A stretch of DNA of 64,000 bases from an uncultured Oleispira sp. (GTDB lineage Bacteria; Pseudomonadota; Gammaproteobacteria; Pseudomonadales; Oceanobacteraceae). How positions within the stretch are numbered: position 1 is the stretch's first letter; every line of letters starts with the position of its first letter. Shown here one piece after another: positions 1-7,753 of this stretch. The notes below the pieces were generated by a model. The model searched no databases. It saw only the letters and a program-made list of their open reading frames with translations, and had not been told where the DNA came from. The stretch lies in assembly GCA_913019965.1 (NCBI GenBank), contig CAJVZR010000014.1:1-64000 (forward strand). Reading direction: 5' to 3'. The translations under genes were made by a program, and so were the position numbers.

Positions 1-1
1 T

Positions 2-919
2 TATGAAATCTGTATTTCAAAAAATGAAAAAACAGTAAAATTTGATGAAAGAATATTTGATTTAGATTTTCAAAATTTCACTTTTGAAATAGATGGAGTC
101 ATTATTAAGCCTGATGCAGTATTTAATATTATTCACGGAGATCCTGGAGAAAATGGAGTTTTAGCTGAAGTTTTAGAAAAAAATCATATACCACAGACTG
201 GATGCAATAATTATGTTTCACAATTAACTTTTAATAAAAAAAAGTTTATTGAATTTGTAGATAGTCTAGATATTCCTTGTGCTAAGCAAATTCTTTTAAA
301 AAAGAAAGAAACTATTAATATTGCAAAAATATTAGAAACAATTCAAATTCCATGTATCGTAAAACCTAATAACGGAGGAAGTAGCATTGGTGTGTCTAAA
401 GTTAATTATTTAGACGAACTCGAGGATAAAATTAAAATTGCTTTTAATGAGGATAATCAAGTTTTGATAGAGACTTTTCTTGAGGGTCAAGAAGTTTCTG
501 TTGGAGTTATAGATAGAGGTGGAGAAAGAATAATACTTCCTATTACGGAAATTAAAAGTGAAAATGAACTTTTTGATTACAATGCAAAATATTTAGGTGA
601 ATCCCAAGAAATAACTCCAGGTAATATTTCTAAAGAATCTATAGAGTTGATTCATAAATATGTTACTAAAATTTATGATAATCTTGAGTTAAATGGAATA
701 ACTAGATCAGAGTTTATAATAGTAAATAATATTCCACATATTCTTGAGACAAACACAATTCCTGGATTCACTAAGCAAAGTATAGTACCTCAGCAAATCG
801 AAGTACAAGGATTGTTAGTTAAAGAAGTTTTAAATAATCAAATAAAATGGAGTAATCCTTTATATCAACTTTCCCATTTCGATCAATGTCTGTTAAAACA
901 TCAAAACCATTCGTTTTAA
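2..919 (+). CDS. ddl: D-alanine-D-alanine ligase, Bacteroidota-like, 5' end outside window
   Basis: ATP-grasp ligase that joins two D-alanines for peptidoglycan precursor synthesis in the cytoplasm. The frame is open from base 2, so the N-terminus lies off the window; the GTG at 392 is internal. Visible motifs are HGDPGENG, LTFNK, KPNNGGSSIG (ATP grasp), FDYNAKY, EITPGN and, near the C-terminus, ETNTIPG with SIVPQQ, which bind Mg-ATP and D-Ala. The HG-x-PGE-x-G, LTFNK and SIVPQQ wording is what I know from Bacteroidota Ddl enzymes rather than gammaproteobacterial ones. Codon use is very AT-rich compared with everything after about 1.15 kb. The last ~25 residues after VKEVLNNQIK do not look like a normal Ddl end and overlap a minus-strand fragment, so the 3' end may be a rearranged junction. 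Confidence 0.85.
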   Translation, partial: YEICISKNEKTVKFDERIFDLDFQNFTFEIDGVIIKPDAVFNIIHGDPGENGVLAEVLEKNHIPQTGCNNYVSQLTFNKKKFIEFVDSLDIPCAKQILLKKKETINIAKILETIQIPCIVKPNNGGSSIGVSKVNYLDELEDKIKIAFNEDNQVLIETFLEGQEVSVGVIDRGGERIILPITEIKSENELFDYNAKYLGESQEITPGNISKESIELIHKYVTKIYDNLELNGITRSEFIIVNNIPHILETNTIPGFTKQSIVPQQIEVQGLLVKEVLNNQIKWSNPLYQLSHFDQCLLKHQNHSF

Positions 920-1157
920 TGTCTTTTTTAACTCTTTCTAAACCTTCGGTACTCCATGATGGGTTTGCGCAATCTCCGACCTCTGTTCTATAATTGTTTC
1001 CTAATTCATCTAAAAACAAAGAGTTCTTAATACAGTATTCATCTATGATCCCATTATTTAGTTTTAAACTTAAAACGATGTCCTCAGCATAGTATCCATT
1101 TTTAGGGGGTAGTCCTATTATCTTATTGCCTATTAAATATATATTTTTATCATTTTT
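819..1157 (-). pseudogene. 5'-less fragment ending in an EF-hand/dockerin-like calcium loop
   Basis: A minus-strand frame is open from a stop at 1158-1160 down to its TAA at 819-821. It has no convincing ATG plus ribosome site; the TTG at 1019 is only the first alternative start. The translation contains GLPPKNGYYAED, a WSTEGL stretch and, at its end, DIDRNGKVDIKD followed by YSILFDYLKLL. That is a 12-residue EF-hand loop (D at 1, 3, 9 and 12, G at 6) followed by a short helix, as in type I dockerins or secreted calcium-binding tails. It is as AT-rich as the neighbouring ddl fragment and shares ~100 bases with it in the opposite direction. It looks like the C-terminal end of a larger protein whose front was lost at the junction near 1133-1160. 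Confidence 0.5.
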
Positions 1158-1903
1158 TTATCGGCCGAAGTAAAAAACTCATGCAGCATATGAACATTCT
1201 TTAATGACATCATGTCATCATCGGTAAAAGCTAATGCTGTCATCGGCATTTTCACATCCGCAAAACGCTGACGTAACCAGTCACCTTCATACCCTATTGC
1301 ATACTCTTTTTTCAAACACCAACGACGCCACTGCATAATGACCCCTTTGGGTAAGTTGCACATAACTTTCAACTTATCCCCAGGGAAATACCCTAATATT
1401 GGCGCTGTCGCAGGGACTAGGAAATACCATAAAAACCATGCGATACGTTTTGTCGGTGTTGCGTTATACCACCAAGTTCCTGTACCAGCCCCGACGGTAA
1501 TGGCGCGGTCAATTTGATCGGTATTTTCCATAAAGCCCAACATATGAGCGCCAACACTATGACCAATCCAGGTTACTTTTTGCTGTGGATAATGTTCACT
1601 CACATAATTCAATACGGCGGGGCAATCATGCTCTGCCCAACTTAATTTATCGCTTTTGCTGTATTTAACATGGCGATCAACCGATAGACCGATGCCATCA
1701 TAATCAAAGGTTACTGCCGTGTAGTTTTGTTGCGTCAGCCAATTGGCAAAATCATCATATAAATATTGAGCAACCCCCGTCGCCGTAGCAATAATACAAA
1801 TCCCTTTGCTCGTACTTTCATCTTGGGCAGGAAAAACGCGTGCGACAATTGAATGCCCACCCGTCGTGGGTAAGGTGACTGTTTTGATTTCACTGCTTTT
1901 CAT
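1133..1903 (-). CDS. alpha/beta hydrolase (COG4757-like), 3' truncated at junction
   Basis: Predicted serine hydrolase with the alpha/beta fold; substrate unknown. The nucleophile elbow is GHSVG (Ser near residue 116), preceded by the TFDYDGIG strand typical of this group, and TDDDMMS late in the chain fits the acid-residue region. From memory of the COG4757 family, a C-terminal GHFGFF-type motif carries the catalytic His. That part is missing: the chain ends in ADKKMIKIYI where the DNA becomes AT-rich. The protein is 256 residues where relatives have roughly 280-300. It starts 11 bases after the MarR gene on the same strand, so the two form an operon. It is probably inactive as it stands, or cut by a contig-end artefact. 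Confidence 0.75.
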   Translation of the reverse strand: MKSSEIKTVTLPTTGGHSIVARVFPAQDESTSKGICIIATATGVAQYLYDDFANWLTQQNYTAVTFDYDGIGLSVDRHVKYSKSDKLSWAEHDCPAVLNYVSEHYPQQKVTWIGHSVGAHMLGFMENTDQIDRAITVGAGTGTWWYNATPTKRIAWFLWYFLVPATAPILGYFPGDKLKVMCNLPKGVIMQWRRWCLKKEYAIGYEGDWLRQRFADVKMPMTALAFTDDDMMSLKNVHMLHEFFTSADKKMIKIYI

Positions 1904-1914
1904 GGATTTCTCCG

Positions 1915-2334
1915 TTAAAATCGCTTTAAGACAAAATTCAGAAACTTTAAAACCGTTTCAATTTCTTCTTCACTAAACTCGTCACTAAAAAGCGCATTGA
2001 GTTCATCAATAAAAGGCATCATATCCAGTGTTTTTTGTAAGCCAGCAGGGGTGGCATAGAGTTTAATCCCCCGCGCGTCATCTTCACTGACAAGACGTTC
2101 GACTAAGCCATTTCTTTCCATGCGTACGATCAAACCGGTAAGAGCCGATTTATTTAACGCTAATGCCTTCGCGACTTCTTTTTGCAAACAGCCTGAATGT
2201 TTAACGATATAGAGCAAAGCCGCTAACTGAGTCACGGATACTTCAAGGGCATCTTCGCAGGCTTTATCCACATAATTAAATAGCTTGCGCTGAGCCATAT
2301 TCATTAAAAAAAACAGTCGTTTATCCAATTTCAA
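1915..2334 (-). CDS. MarR family transcriptional regulator
   Basis: A 139-residue winged-helix repressor of the MarR type. The recognition region reads KHSGCLQKEVAKALALNKSA, followed by LIVRMERNGLVERL and the wing EDDARGIKLYAT, in the usual order. The N-terminal and C-terminal helices (KVLNF-type end) would form the dimer interface. It is first in a two-gene unit with the alpha/beta hydrolase, and a strong palindrome sits directly in front of the start codon, so autoregulation and control of the hydrolase are likely. MarR proteins usually release DNA on binding phenolic or lipophilic ligands; nothing in the sequence identifies the ligand here. Confidence 0.88.
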   Translation of the reverse strand: MKLDKRLFFLMNMAQRKLFNYVDKACEDALEVSVTQLAALLYIVKHSGCLQKEVAKALALNKSALTGLIVRMERNGLVERLVSEDDARGIKLYATPAGLQKTLDMMPFIDELNALFSDEFSEEEIETVLKFLNFVLKRF

Positions 2335-2351
2335 CTCTCTCGGGGATTATA

Positions 2352-2390
2352 TAGTTTGCATGCGTACTTTTATAGTTTACATGCAAACTA
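2352..2390. promoter_or_regulatory. Palindromic operator in front of marR-hydrolase operon
   Basis: TAGTTTGCATG at 2352-2362 is the exact reverse complement of CATGCAAACTA at 2380-2390. The second site (2373-2390, TAGTTTACATGCAAACTA) is itself palindromic. Two copies of TAGTTTRCATG thus lie 21 bases apart on the same strand, about two helical turns, just upstream of the MarR start at 2334. This is a typical layout for MarR autorepression. Binding by this MarR is inference. Confidence 0.7.
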
Positions 2391-2460
2391 ATTAGATAAT
2401 CAATCTGTTATTGTTAATCATTGGAATGACGACCATTAAAATAACAACCAGATGAGGTCG

Positions 2461-3366
2461 CTAGAATAAATACTGATAGAGATAACCTGCCATAATAGCC
2501 ATACCAATAATGACGACCAAAAATGCAAGGATCATAGGGTTCTTAAATATCGATTTTAATAAGATCACTTCGGTTAAACTGGCTCCCGCACTACCGATAA
2601 TTAGCGCCATCACAGCGCCTAAGCCCATACCTTTTGCCGCCAAAGCCGCGCTCAAAGGGATAACCGCCTCTGCCCGAATGTAGAGTGGTATGCCGATAAT
2701 TGCGGCGATAGGAATCGCAAAGGGATTTTCTTCACCCGCCATGCTAGCGACAAGTTCAGTTGGCATAAAACCGTAAATGATAGAGCCTATGGCAATGCCA
2801 GCCATTAGGTAAGGCACTACGCTTTTGAAATCTTTCCAGGTGATATGCCAGATAGTCAGCCACTTATTCACAGGCTGTGCCTTATTACCGGAGCAACTTT
2901 TAGCCAGTGGTTGGCTATAAGCCTCAGCTTTAACGTATTGTTCAAACCCTAGCTTTTCTAATAAAAACCCAGCGATAACCGAGACACTCATCGCTACCAA
3001 AAAATAAAATACCGCTACTTGGAGTCCAAAAGTAACGACAAATAGGCCGATGATAATAGGGTTCAATAATGGGCTGGCAAATAAGAAGACTAACATAGTG
3101 CCAAAACCCGCTTTGGCACGCAGTAAGCCTTTCAGAAAAGGAATGGTAGAACATGAACAAAATGGAGTTATCGCCCCAAGAAAAGCGGCAATAATATAGC
3201 CTTTCCCCTGCTTGCTGCTTAAAATTGATTGTATCTTAGCGGGCGATAAATACAGCTGTAATACCCCGACTAAATAGCTAATGATTAAAAATAACAAGGT
3301 CAGTTCTATTGCGAGAAAAGCGAACATGGTTAAGCTTTGCTCAACCATTGCGGTCGTTATCGTCAT
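2461..3366 (-). CDS. Permease of the ArsP/YraQ family (PF03773)
   Basis: Integral inner-membrane protein of 301 residues with about eight hydrophobic segments. The family signature is seen at TPFCSCSTIPFLKG (about residues 67-80), followed by FASPLLNP and, in the second half, GIPLYIRAEAVIPLSAAL. The CSCS cysteines match the residues implicated in trivalent organoarsenical transport by ArsP; many relatives are unassigned permeases. It stands divergent from an ArsR-type repressor with a C-terminal Cys pair, which supports metalloid or thiol-reactive substrate efflux. A cytoplasmic loop (about residues 150-170, KSCSGNKAQ) separates the two halves. The exact substrate cannot be fixed from sequence. 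Confidence 0.85.
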   Translation of the reverse strand: MTITTAMVEQSLTMFAFLAIELTLLFLIISYLVGVLQLYLSPAKIQSILSSKQGKGYIIAAFLGAITPFCSCSTIPFLKGLLRAKAGFGTMLVFLFASPLLNPIIIGLFVVTFGLQVAVFYFLVAMSVSVIAGFLLEKLGFEQYVKAEAYSQPLAKSCSGNKAQPVNKWLTIWHITWKDFKSVVPYLMAGIAIGSIIYGFMPTELVASMAGEENPFAIPIAAIIGIPLYIRAEAVIPLSAALAAKGMGLGAVMALIIGSAGASLTEVILLKSIFKNPMILAFLVVIIGMAIMAGYLYQYLF

Positions 3367-3410
3367 AATTCATCTCCAGAATGGGGTTAGGATGCAGTAT
3401 TTAATTCTTT

Positions 3411-3480
3411 ATTTCCAGAATTATGGAAATATATAGTTGTCGAAATATAAGCCTGAACAATTCCTTCGTCAATATATTTC
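3411..3480. promoter_or_regulatory. Inverted repeats between permease and arsR-like gene
   Basis: The 174-base divergent spacer contains ATTTCCA (3411-3417) facing TGGAAAT (3424-3430), a perfect 7-bp inverted repeat. GAAATATA (3442-3449) faces TATATTTC (3473-3480), a perfect 8-bp inverted repeat. Imperfect AT-rich dyads of this sort are usual ArsR/SmtB operators. Control of both genes from here is inference. Confidence 0.5.
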
Positions 3481-3540
3481 TAGTAATATCGAAATACAGT
3501 CAGCCCCCATTTGTATCACTATTCGAATTAAGGCCAATTA

Positions 3541-3828
3541 ATGGAAATCGAAATTATTGCAAAAGCACTGAAAGAATTGGGCCACCCTACCCGTTTGGCA
3601 ATATTTAAACGCCTCGTTAAATCGGGCCATCAGGGAATTGCCGTAGGCGACGTTCAAGAAGAATTAAAAATACCGGGCTCTACCCTGTCTCATCATCTCT
3701 CTAGCTTGGTTTCTGCGGGGTTGATCAACCAGCGCCGCGAAGGTAGAACCCTTTTCTGCGTTGCTGAATACGACAAACTAGCCGCAGTCATCGCCTTCTT
3801 TCAAGATGAGTGCTGTAGTGACGAATAA
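3541..3828 (+). CDS. ArsR/SmtB family metalloregulator
   Basis: A 95-residue winged-helix repressor. It opens with the family pattern LGHPTRLAIFKRL, followed by the recognition helix PGSTLSHHLSSLVSAGLI and wing RREGRTLFC. The chain ends in ECCSDE; the vicinal Cys pair beyond the last helix resembles the C-terminal As(III) site described for Acidithiobacillus-type ArsR proteins. The ATG at 3541 has a modest TAAGG upstream. It faces the ArsP/YraQ-like permease across a spacer with inverted repeats, so it most likely represses that gene until arsenite or another thiol-reactive metalloid binds. Confidence 0.87.
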   Translation: MEIEIIAKALKELGHPTRLAIFKRLVKSGHQGIAVGDVQEELKIPGSTLSHHLSSLVSAGLINQRREGRTLFCVAEYDKLAAVIAFFQDECCSDE

Positions 3829-3897
3829 ATCGGGAAAGCGCTATAATCCCTACCGTGAACCCAATGAATGATAAGCAACGAGTTATAAGGTCAGAAC

Positions 3898-4323
3898 ATG
3901 GTTATGAATACGAAAATCTACAAGCAAGTGCATTCTTTGGCGAAAGATCTGTTAAAAGCGTCTCAAGGTAAAAATCAGCAGGAATTTGATAAAAGTTATG
4001 CACAATTATTAAAAATTTGTGAAGAGCATGAAGATTCCCCCAAAGATCACCCAGTTCAATGGGAAACCCTTGCGGATTTTACTGAAGATCTAGAACAAGC
4101 AATTGCACTGTATGAAAAAGCATTATTAAAAGCGGAAGCAATTGAATCAAAAGATTTCTGTGCCTCAATTGGTTACTCTTTAGCAACCATGAAGATTGAA
4201 CTGGGTGATACGAAAGCAGCCATCGCCAATCTAGAAAAAGCAAAAGTGAACTGTGCAAATACAGACGATAAGTTATTAAAGGCTGAAGTTCATGATCTGT
4301 TATTTAAATTGAAAAAGAATTAA
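3898..4323 (+). CDS. Small TPR-like helical protein
   Basis: A 141-residue soluble, mostly helical protein. One clear tetratricopeptide-like unit, LEQAIALYEKALLKAEAI, lies at about residues 66-83 and a second, IGYSLATMKIELGDTKAAIANLEKA, follows. There is no signal peptide or membrane segment. The likely ribosome site is AAGGTC before the ATG at 3898; a second ATG two codons later (3904) is possible. It stands alone between the arsR gene and a convergent AraC gene, so context says little. TPRs point to a protein-protein interaction role; no function can be assigned. Confidence 0.7.
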   Translation: MVMNTKIYKQVHSLAKDLLKASQGKNQQEFDKSYAQLLKICEEHEDSPKDHPVQWETLADFTEDLEQAIALYEKALLKAEAIESKDFCASIGYSLATMKIELGDTKAAIANLEKAKVNCANTDDKLLKAEVHDLLFKLKKN

Positions 4324-4365
4324 TTAAAAAAGTCTATTTCAATACTTTAGCCGATGTTGATTCGG

Positions 4366-5382
4366 CTAATTCTTAAGGTATTGTTTGGGAGTCGTGTTCG
4401 TCCACTGCTTAAAAGCGCGACTAAAAGCACTTTGCTCGGCATATCCTAAGCGAGCACTAATTTCGGATAAACTTAAGCGCGTATCCGCTAAATACTCTGT
4501 CGCTAACTCAAGACGAATGTCCCTTAACAGCTGATTAAAGTTCTTTCCTTGCTCCTGTAAGCGCCGATGCAACGTTCTAGATGAAACATGCATTTTTGAC
4601 GCTAATGCATCTAATGTTATATTCGATTCGCTAATGCAGCGCTTCAATTCAACTCGTAACCTTTGATTAAATTCGTTATCCGTGTCCATTTTATTTGCAG
4701 GACTGCTTTGTTGTAATAAAACTTCAGCTTGCTGCTCTAGAATATGTTTCAAAACCGGTTCAGGGTTAATAACAGACCATTCTAAGTGATGCTTAGAAAA
4801 TTCAACTGTCAGCTCTTCTCCACCAAAACTAACTGATCGTATGAGGTGGCGTTCATAACTTTGTGCATAACTAGGCTGTTGATGTATAAAACCAATTTTT
4901 ACTAACTGTATATCTTTATGGTTTGCAGGAGTGACGAGACGTTTAATGAAATAAATTAAACCAATAATTAATACCTCATCAGATAGCTGAGTCCCTAAAC
5001 AAGGAGGAGTATCACTTTGCCAGCAAATTCGTACAGTCTCAGCCATCAACTCAACTCGAGCTTCCCCGCCATAAAGGAGACTTTGAAAACGCTCAAAGTG
5101 CTTCAGTGCGTCGCCTAAAGTACTGCAACTGGATGCCAAATAAGCCAGTATGCCACCATGTTCAGCTTCTGCGAGCTCCCCTAACTCGATGCCAAGCTGG
5201 GGGTTATTGCTCAACTGACTAATGTCTTCTAATAAATCACACCAAAGTTTATAACTCATCAAACTTCCCGCTTGAATTCGCTTTAACGAATTCATAAGCG
5301 CTTCATGTTGAGTTAAGCCATTTAGTTTGATGTATTTAATCAATAAGTTGGCAAGGGTATGGCTTACATTCAATGTATTCAT
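4366..5382 (-). CDS. AraC family regulator (arabinose-binding-like N-terminal domain)
   Basis: A 338-residue regulator. Residues ~20-205 match the PF12625-type sensor domain found in OruR/ArgR-like AraC proteins. The C-terminal ~100 residues hold the two helix-turn-helix units (LDALASKMHVSSRTLHRRL and LSEISARLGYAEQSAFSRAF) ending in the family motif FKQWTNTTPKQY. It is divergent from the fatty acid hydroxylase-type gene 121 bases away. Relatives of this subfamily often sit beside lipid or hydrocarbon genes, so control of that neighbour is a reasonable inference. No ligand can be named. Confidence 0.88.
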   Translation of the reverse strand: MNTLNVSHTLANLLIKYIKLNGLTQHEALMNSLKRIQAGSLMSYKLWCDLLEDISQLSNNPQLGIELGELAEAEHGGILAYLASSCSTLGDALKHFERFQSLLYGGEARVELMAETVRICWQSDTPPCLGTQLSDEVLIIGLIYFIKRLVTPANHKDIQLVKIGFIHQQPSYAQSYERHLIRSVSFGGEELTVEFSKHHLEWSVINPEPVLKHILEQQAEVLLQQSSPANKMDTDNEFNQRLRVELKRCISESNITLDALASKMHVSSRTLHRRLQEQGKNFNQLLRDIRLELATEYLADTRLSLSEISARLGYAEQSAFSRAFKQWTNTTPKQYLKN

Positions 5383-5503
5383 AGGTTAGATACTAAACAC
5401 TTGGCGATAATTGTCAAAACCTTGTCGAGCTCCGTCAATCCTTACGCCTAGAGATCAGAGATGATAATCAGCTAAACCCGTATAAAATAATAAGAGAAAT
5501 GAT

Positions 5504-6391
5504 ATGGAAGATGTATTACACGCCATTGGCTTCGTCATTATAGGCGGTGGATTTTTTGTCAGTCTGATGATCTTCGAAGCCTATTATTGTTATAAACAAG
5601 GCGAAACCGATGTCTATGATTTCAAGGAAACTGTGGTTAACCTTACTACTGGTGCTATGTACAAAATTACCGACGGTATATGTATCGCCCTCTATATCGG
5701 TGCTTTTTACGACCTAGTTTCTTCAATTGGCTTTCAGTGGTTTCCCGAAGTTACCCTCATTACTTTATTGATTACCTTCATCGCCTTGGATTTGTTTCAG
5801 TACTTTAATCACAGAATTACTCACAAAGTGCGTTGGTTGTGGACAGTTCATCATTCACATCACTCTTCCACCCGCTTCAATTTATCCACAGCGCTAAGAC
5901 AGAACTTACTCTTCCCGATTACTGGGGGCTGGTTATTGTGGTGGTTACCCATTGCCTTAATCGGTTATGACAAGTTTTCTGTGATTATTATGATGGAGAT
6001 TATTACGGCGTATCAGTTCTTCATTCATACCACTAAGATTAATAAACTAGGACCGCTAGAACTGATCTTTAATACCCCTTCACACCACAGAGTGCACCAT
6101 GGTAAAAATCCAAAACAAATCGATAGAAACTTTGGTGCTGTTTTTATTATCTGGGACAAACTGTTTGGTACTTTCCGCAGTGAAGAAGATGCGGGAAAAA
6201 TTGTTTATGGTGTGACAACCCCGCCTGCAAAGCCTTTCAATCCACTTTATTTACAGCTACATGAATTCTTTTTAATGTTAAAAGAAACATGGCAGCATAA
6301 AGATCCCAGAATTCTCATCATGGGACCTGATTGGCTTGAAAGAAAACTTGCTCAAAAAGATAACAAATTAGCATTACCCGAAAAAGGCTAA
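5504..6391 (+). CDS. Sterol desaturase / fatty acid hydroxylase superfamily membrane protein
   Basis: A 295-residue di-iron membrane oxygenase. Four to five hydrophobic segments (for example residues 8-27 and 55-95) flank the His clusters HRITH, HHSHHSS and HHRVHH, which together give the eight-His iron ligand set of the family. The sequence TPSHHRVHHGKNP with IWDKLFGTF is the usual C-terminal block. Substrates in this superfamily include sterols, fatty acids, carotenoids and alkylglycerols; the sequence does not decide. An AAGAGAA ribosome site precedes the ATG. The divergent AraC regulator probably controls it. Confidence 0.85.
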   Translation: MEDVLHAIGFVIIGGGFFVSLMIFEAYYCYKQGETDVYDFKETVVNLTTGAMYKITDGICIALYIGAFYDLVSSIGFQWFPEVTLITLLITFIALDLFQYFNHRITHKVRWLWTVHHSHHSSTRFNLSTALRQNLLFPITGGWLLWWLPIALIGYDKFSVIIMMEIITAYQFFIHTTKINKLGPLELIFNTPSHHRVHHGKNPKQIDRNFGAVFIIWDKLFGTFRSEEDAGKIVYGVTTPPAKPFNPLYLQLHEFFLMLKETWQHKDPRILIMGPDWLERKLAQKDNKLALPEKG

Positions 6392-6402
6392 CTCACAGGA
6401 TA

Positions 6403-6801
6403 TTACTTTTTCTCTGCCGCCATAGAGGCCTTAAATTCTGCCAGAATTTTATGGCCTCTTATCGCTGGCCCTGATAACGCACTCACAGCCAGATGGGTGA
6501 TTAATACCAATGCCGAAGTCGCTAACGCATCTAAAAACCAAGCTAAAGGGGCTGCGAACATCCCCAAATAGTCAGGCATAGATGTTAGTTGCGGTAAAGT
6601 TTGCAGTCCGGTTAACGCGTGTAAGGCTAAAGCGATCCAAAAACCTGAACAATATGGGCAGCGCCAATCGGCATAGAGTTTCTGTAACACTCTGGGTAGA
6701 TGCGCAATTATTTGATTAAACCAAGTTCCCCATTCCGGCAGCTTTTCCCAGATCAATAAATACAGCGCATAAGCCATTAAAGCGAGTTCAAAATTCATCA
6801 T
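6403..6801 (-). CDS. Small integral membrane protein with CPYCSGFW motif
   Basis: A 132-residue protein with three to four hydrophobic segments (about residues 5-20, 52-68, 80-110). It has a conserved-looking DWRCPYCSGFW motif after the first helix. The motif resembles the CPFC-x-x-FW signature of DUF1360-type small membrane proteins, but I cannot confirm the family. It converges on the desaturase gene (11 bases between stops) and is divergent from the AraC regulator at 6883, which may control it. No function is known to me. Confidence 0.65.
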   Translation of the reverse strand: MMNFELALMAYALYLLIWEKLPEWGTWFNQIIAHLPRVLQKLYADWRCPYCSGFWIALALHALTGLQTLPQLTSMPDYLGMFAAPLAWFLDALATSALVLITHLAVSALSGPAIRGHKILAEFKASMAAEKK

Positions 6802-6882
6802 AACTCCAAGAGTAATTTCCCGAAAAAATTGGCATTAATTAATAAGCTTCTATATTAATCGGTCGAATACGAGTATTTTAGA

Positions 6883-7728
6883 GTGCATCCTACGCAATTA
6901 TCGGCATATCCTAATATAATGAACTATTCTCATATCATCAGTATGGGCTTCGAGCGCATCGGTAATGCCGTACAGCATCAGCATCATACCCACAGTGAAA
7001 ACGTCATATCACTGATCACTAAAGGGAGTATTGTGATGGACTGTGGCGAAGAGATTACTTTAGCCCCAGGGATGGTAATTGTAATTCCCGCAGGAGTACC
7101 CCATAAAGCACTGCAAGGTGAAAATGTTGAATACTTTTGGTTAAGTTTTTGTTCTGGTTGCTTAGAACTGGAGAATAGTCCGACGCTATTACCTATTTTC
7201 AATCTCGTTCATACAGGTGCTGTGCCTGTATGGCAGCTTCCCCCTGAAAACCAAGAACTCTACTTAAAATTACTAACGAATTTACAACAAGAGATCGAAC
7301 AGGATTTAGAACTCTCGTTAGAAGTCATCAGTAGCTATTTAGTCCTTTTGATGCACCAAGTATCCCGTGGGTCTGCTCTCGCATTTAATAATCTCTCTCA
7401 CTCCTCTATCGTCACGGAAGCGTTAGCCTATATTCAGCAGCACACCCTAAGCAATATTTCATTAAAAGATGTGGCGCAGCAAGTAAACAAAAGTGAGGGC
7501 TATCTCGCGAACCTAGTTAAAAAATCAACCGGATTTACCGTAGGTGATTGGATACGCAAATCTCGTTTAACCGAAGCCTGCAAGCATTTATTACATACCC
7601 CAAAATCCATCGAAGATATCGCCGAACAAACAGGTTGGAATGATACAACCCATTTTATTCGCCAATTTAAGAAAGAGTTTCATACAACACCCGCAAGGTG
7701 GCGTAAATTAAATTTATCTAAGGACTAG
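6883..7728 (+). CDS. AraC family regulator with N-terminal cupin
   Basis: A 281-residue regulator. The N-terminal half is a cupin sensor with HQHHTHSEN and the PAGVPHKAL strand. The C-terminal ~100 residues carry the two HTH units (LKDVAQQVNKSEGYLANLVKK and IEDIAEQTGWNDTTHFIRQF) and end with FKKEFHTTPARWRK. The frame opens with a GTG at 6883; an in-frame ATG at 6919 (MNYSHI) is an equally possible start, since neither has a clear ribosome site. It is divergent from the small membrane protein gene at 6403-6801, its most likely target. Confidence 0.87.
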   Translation: MHPTQLSAYPNIMNYSHIISMGFERIGNAVQHQHHTHSENVISLITKGSIVMDCGEEITLAPGMVIVIPAGVPHKALQGENVEYFWLSFCSGCLELENSPTLLPIFNLVHTGAVPVWQLPPENQELYLKLLTNLQQEIEQDLELSLEVISSYLVLLMHQVSRGSALAFNNLSHSSIVTEALAYIQQHTLSNISLKDVAQQVNKSEGYLANLVKKSTGFTVGDWIRKSRLTEACKHLLHTPKSIEDIAEQTGWNDTTHFIRQFKKEFHTTPARWRKLNLSKD

Positions 7729-7753
7729 CCTTCGTTTATTTAGCACTACAACT

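Noticed and set aside
392-919. Ddl starting at GTG 392
   Set aside because: The frame is open from base 2 and contains the HGDPGENG and KPNNGG motifs before 392; the GTG is internal.
819-1019. 66-residue minus-strand gene starting at TTG 1019
   Set aside because: The same frame is open further upstream to 1157 with no ribosome site at 1019, so it is reported as a 5'-less fragment, not as a complete small gene.
1020-1132. attC or integron cassette boundary in the AT-rich left end
   Set aside because: No GTTRRRY-type core sites or attC-like inverted repeats were found, and there is no integrase in the window.
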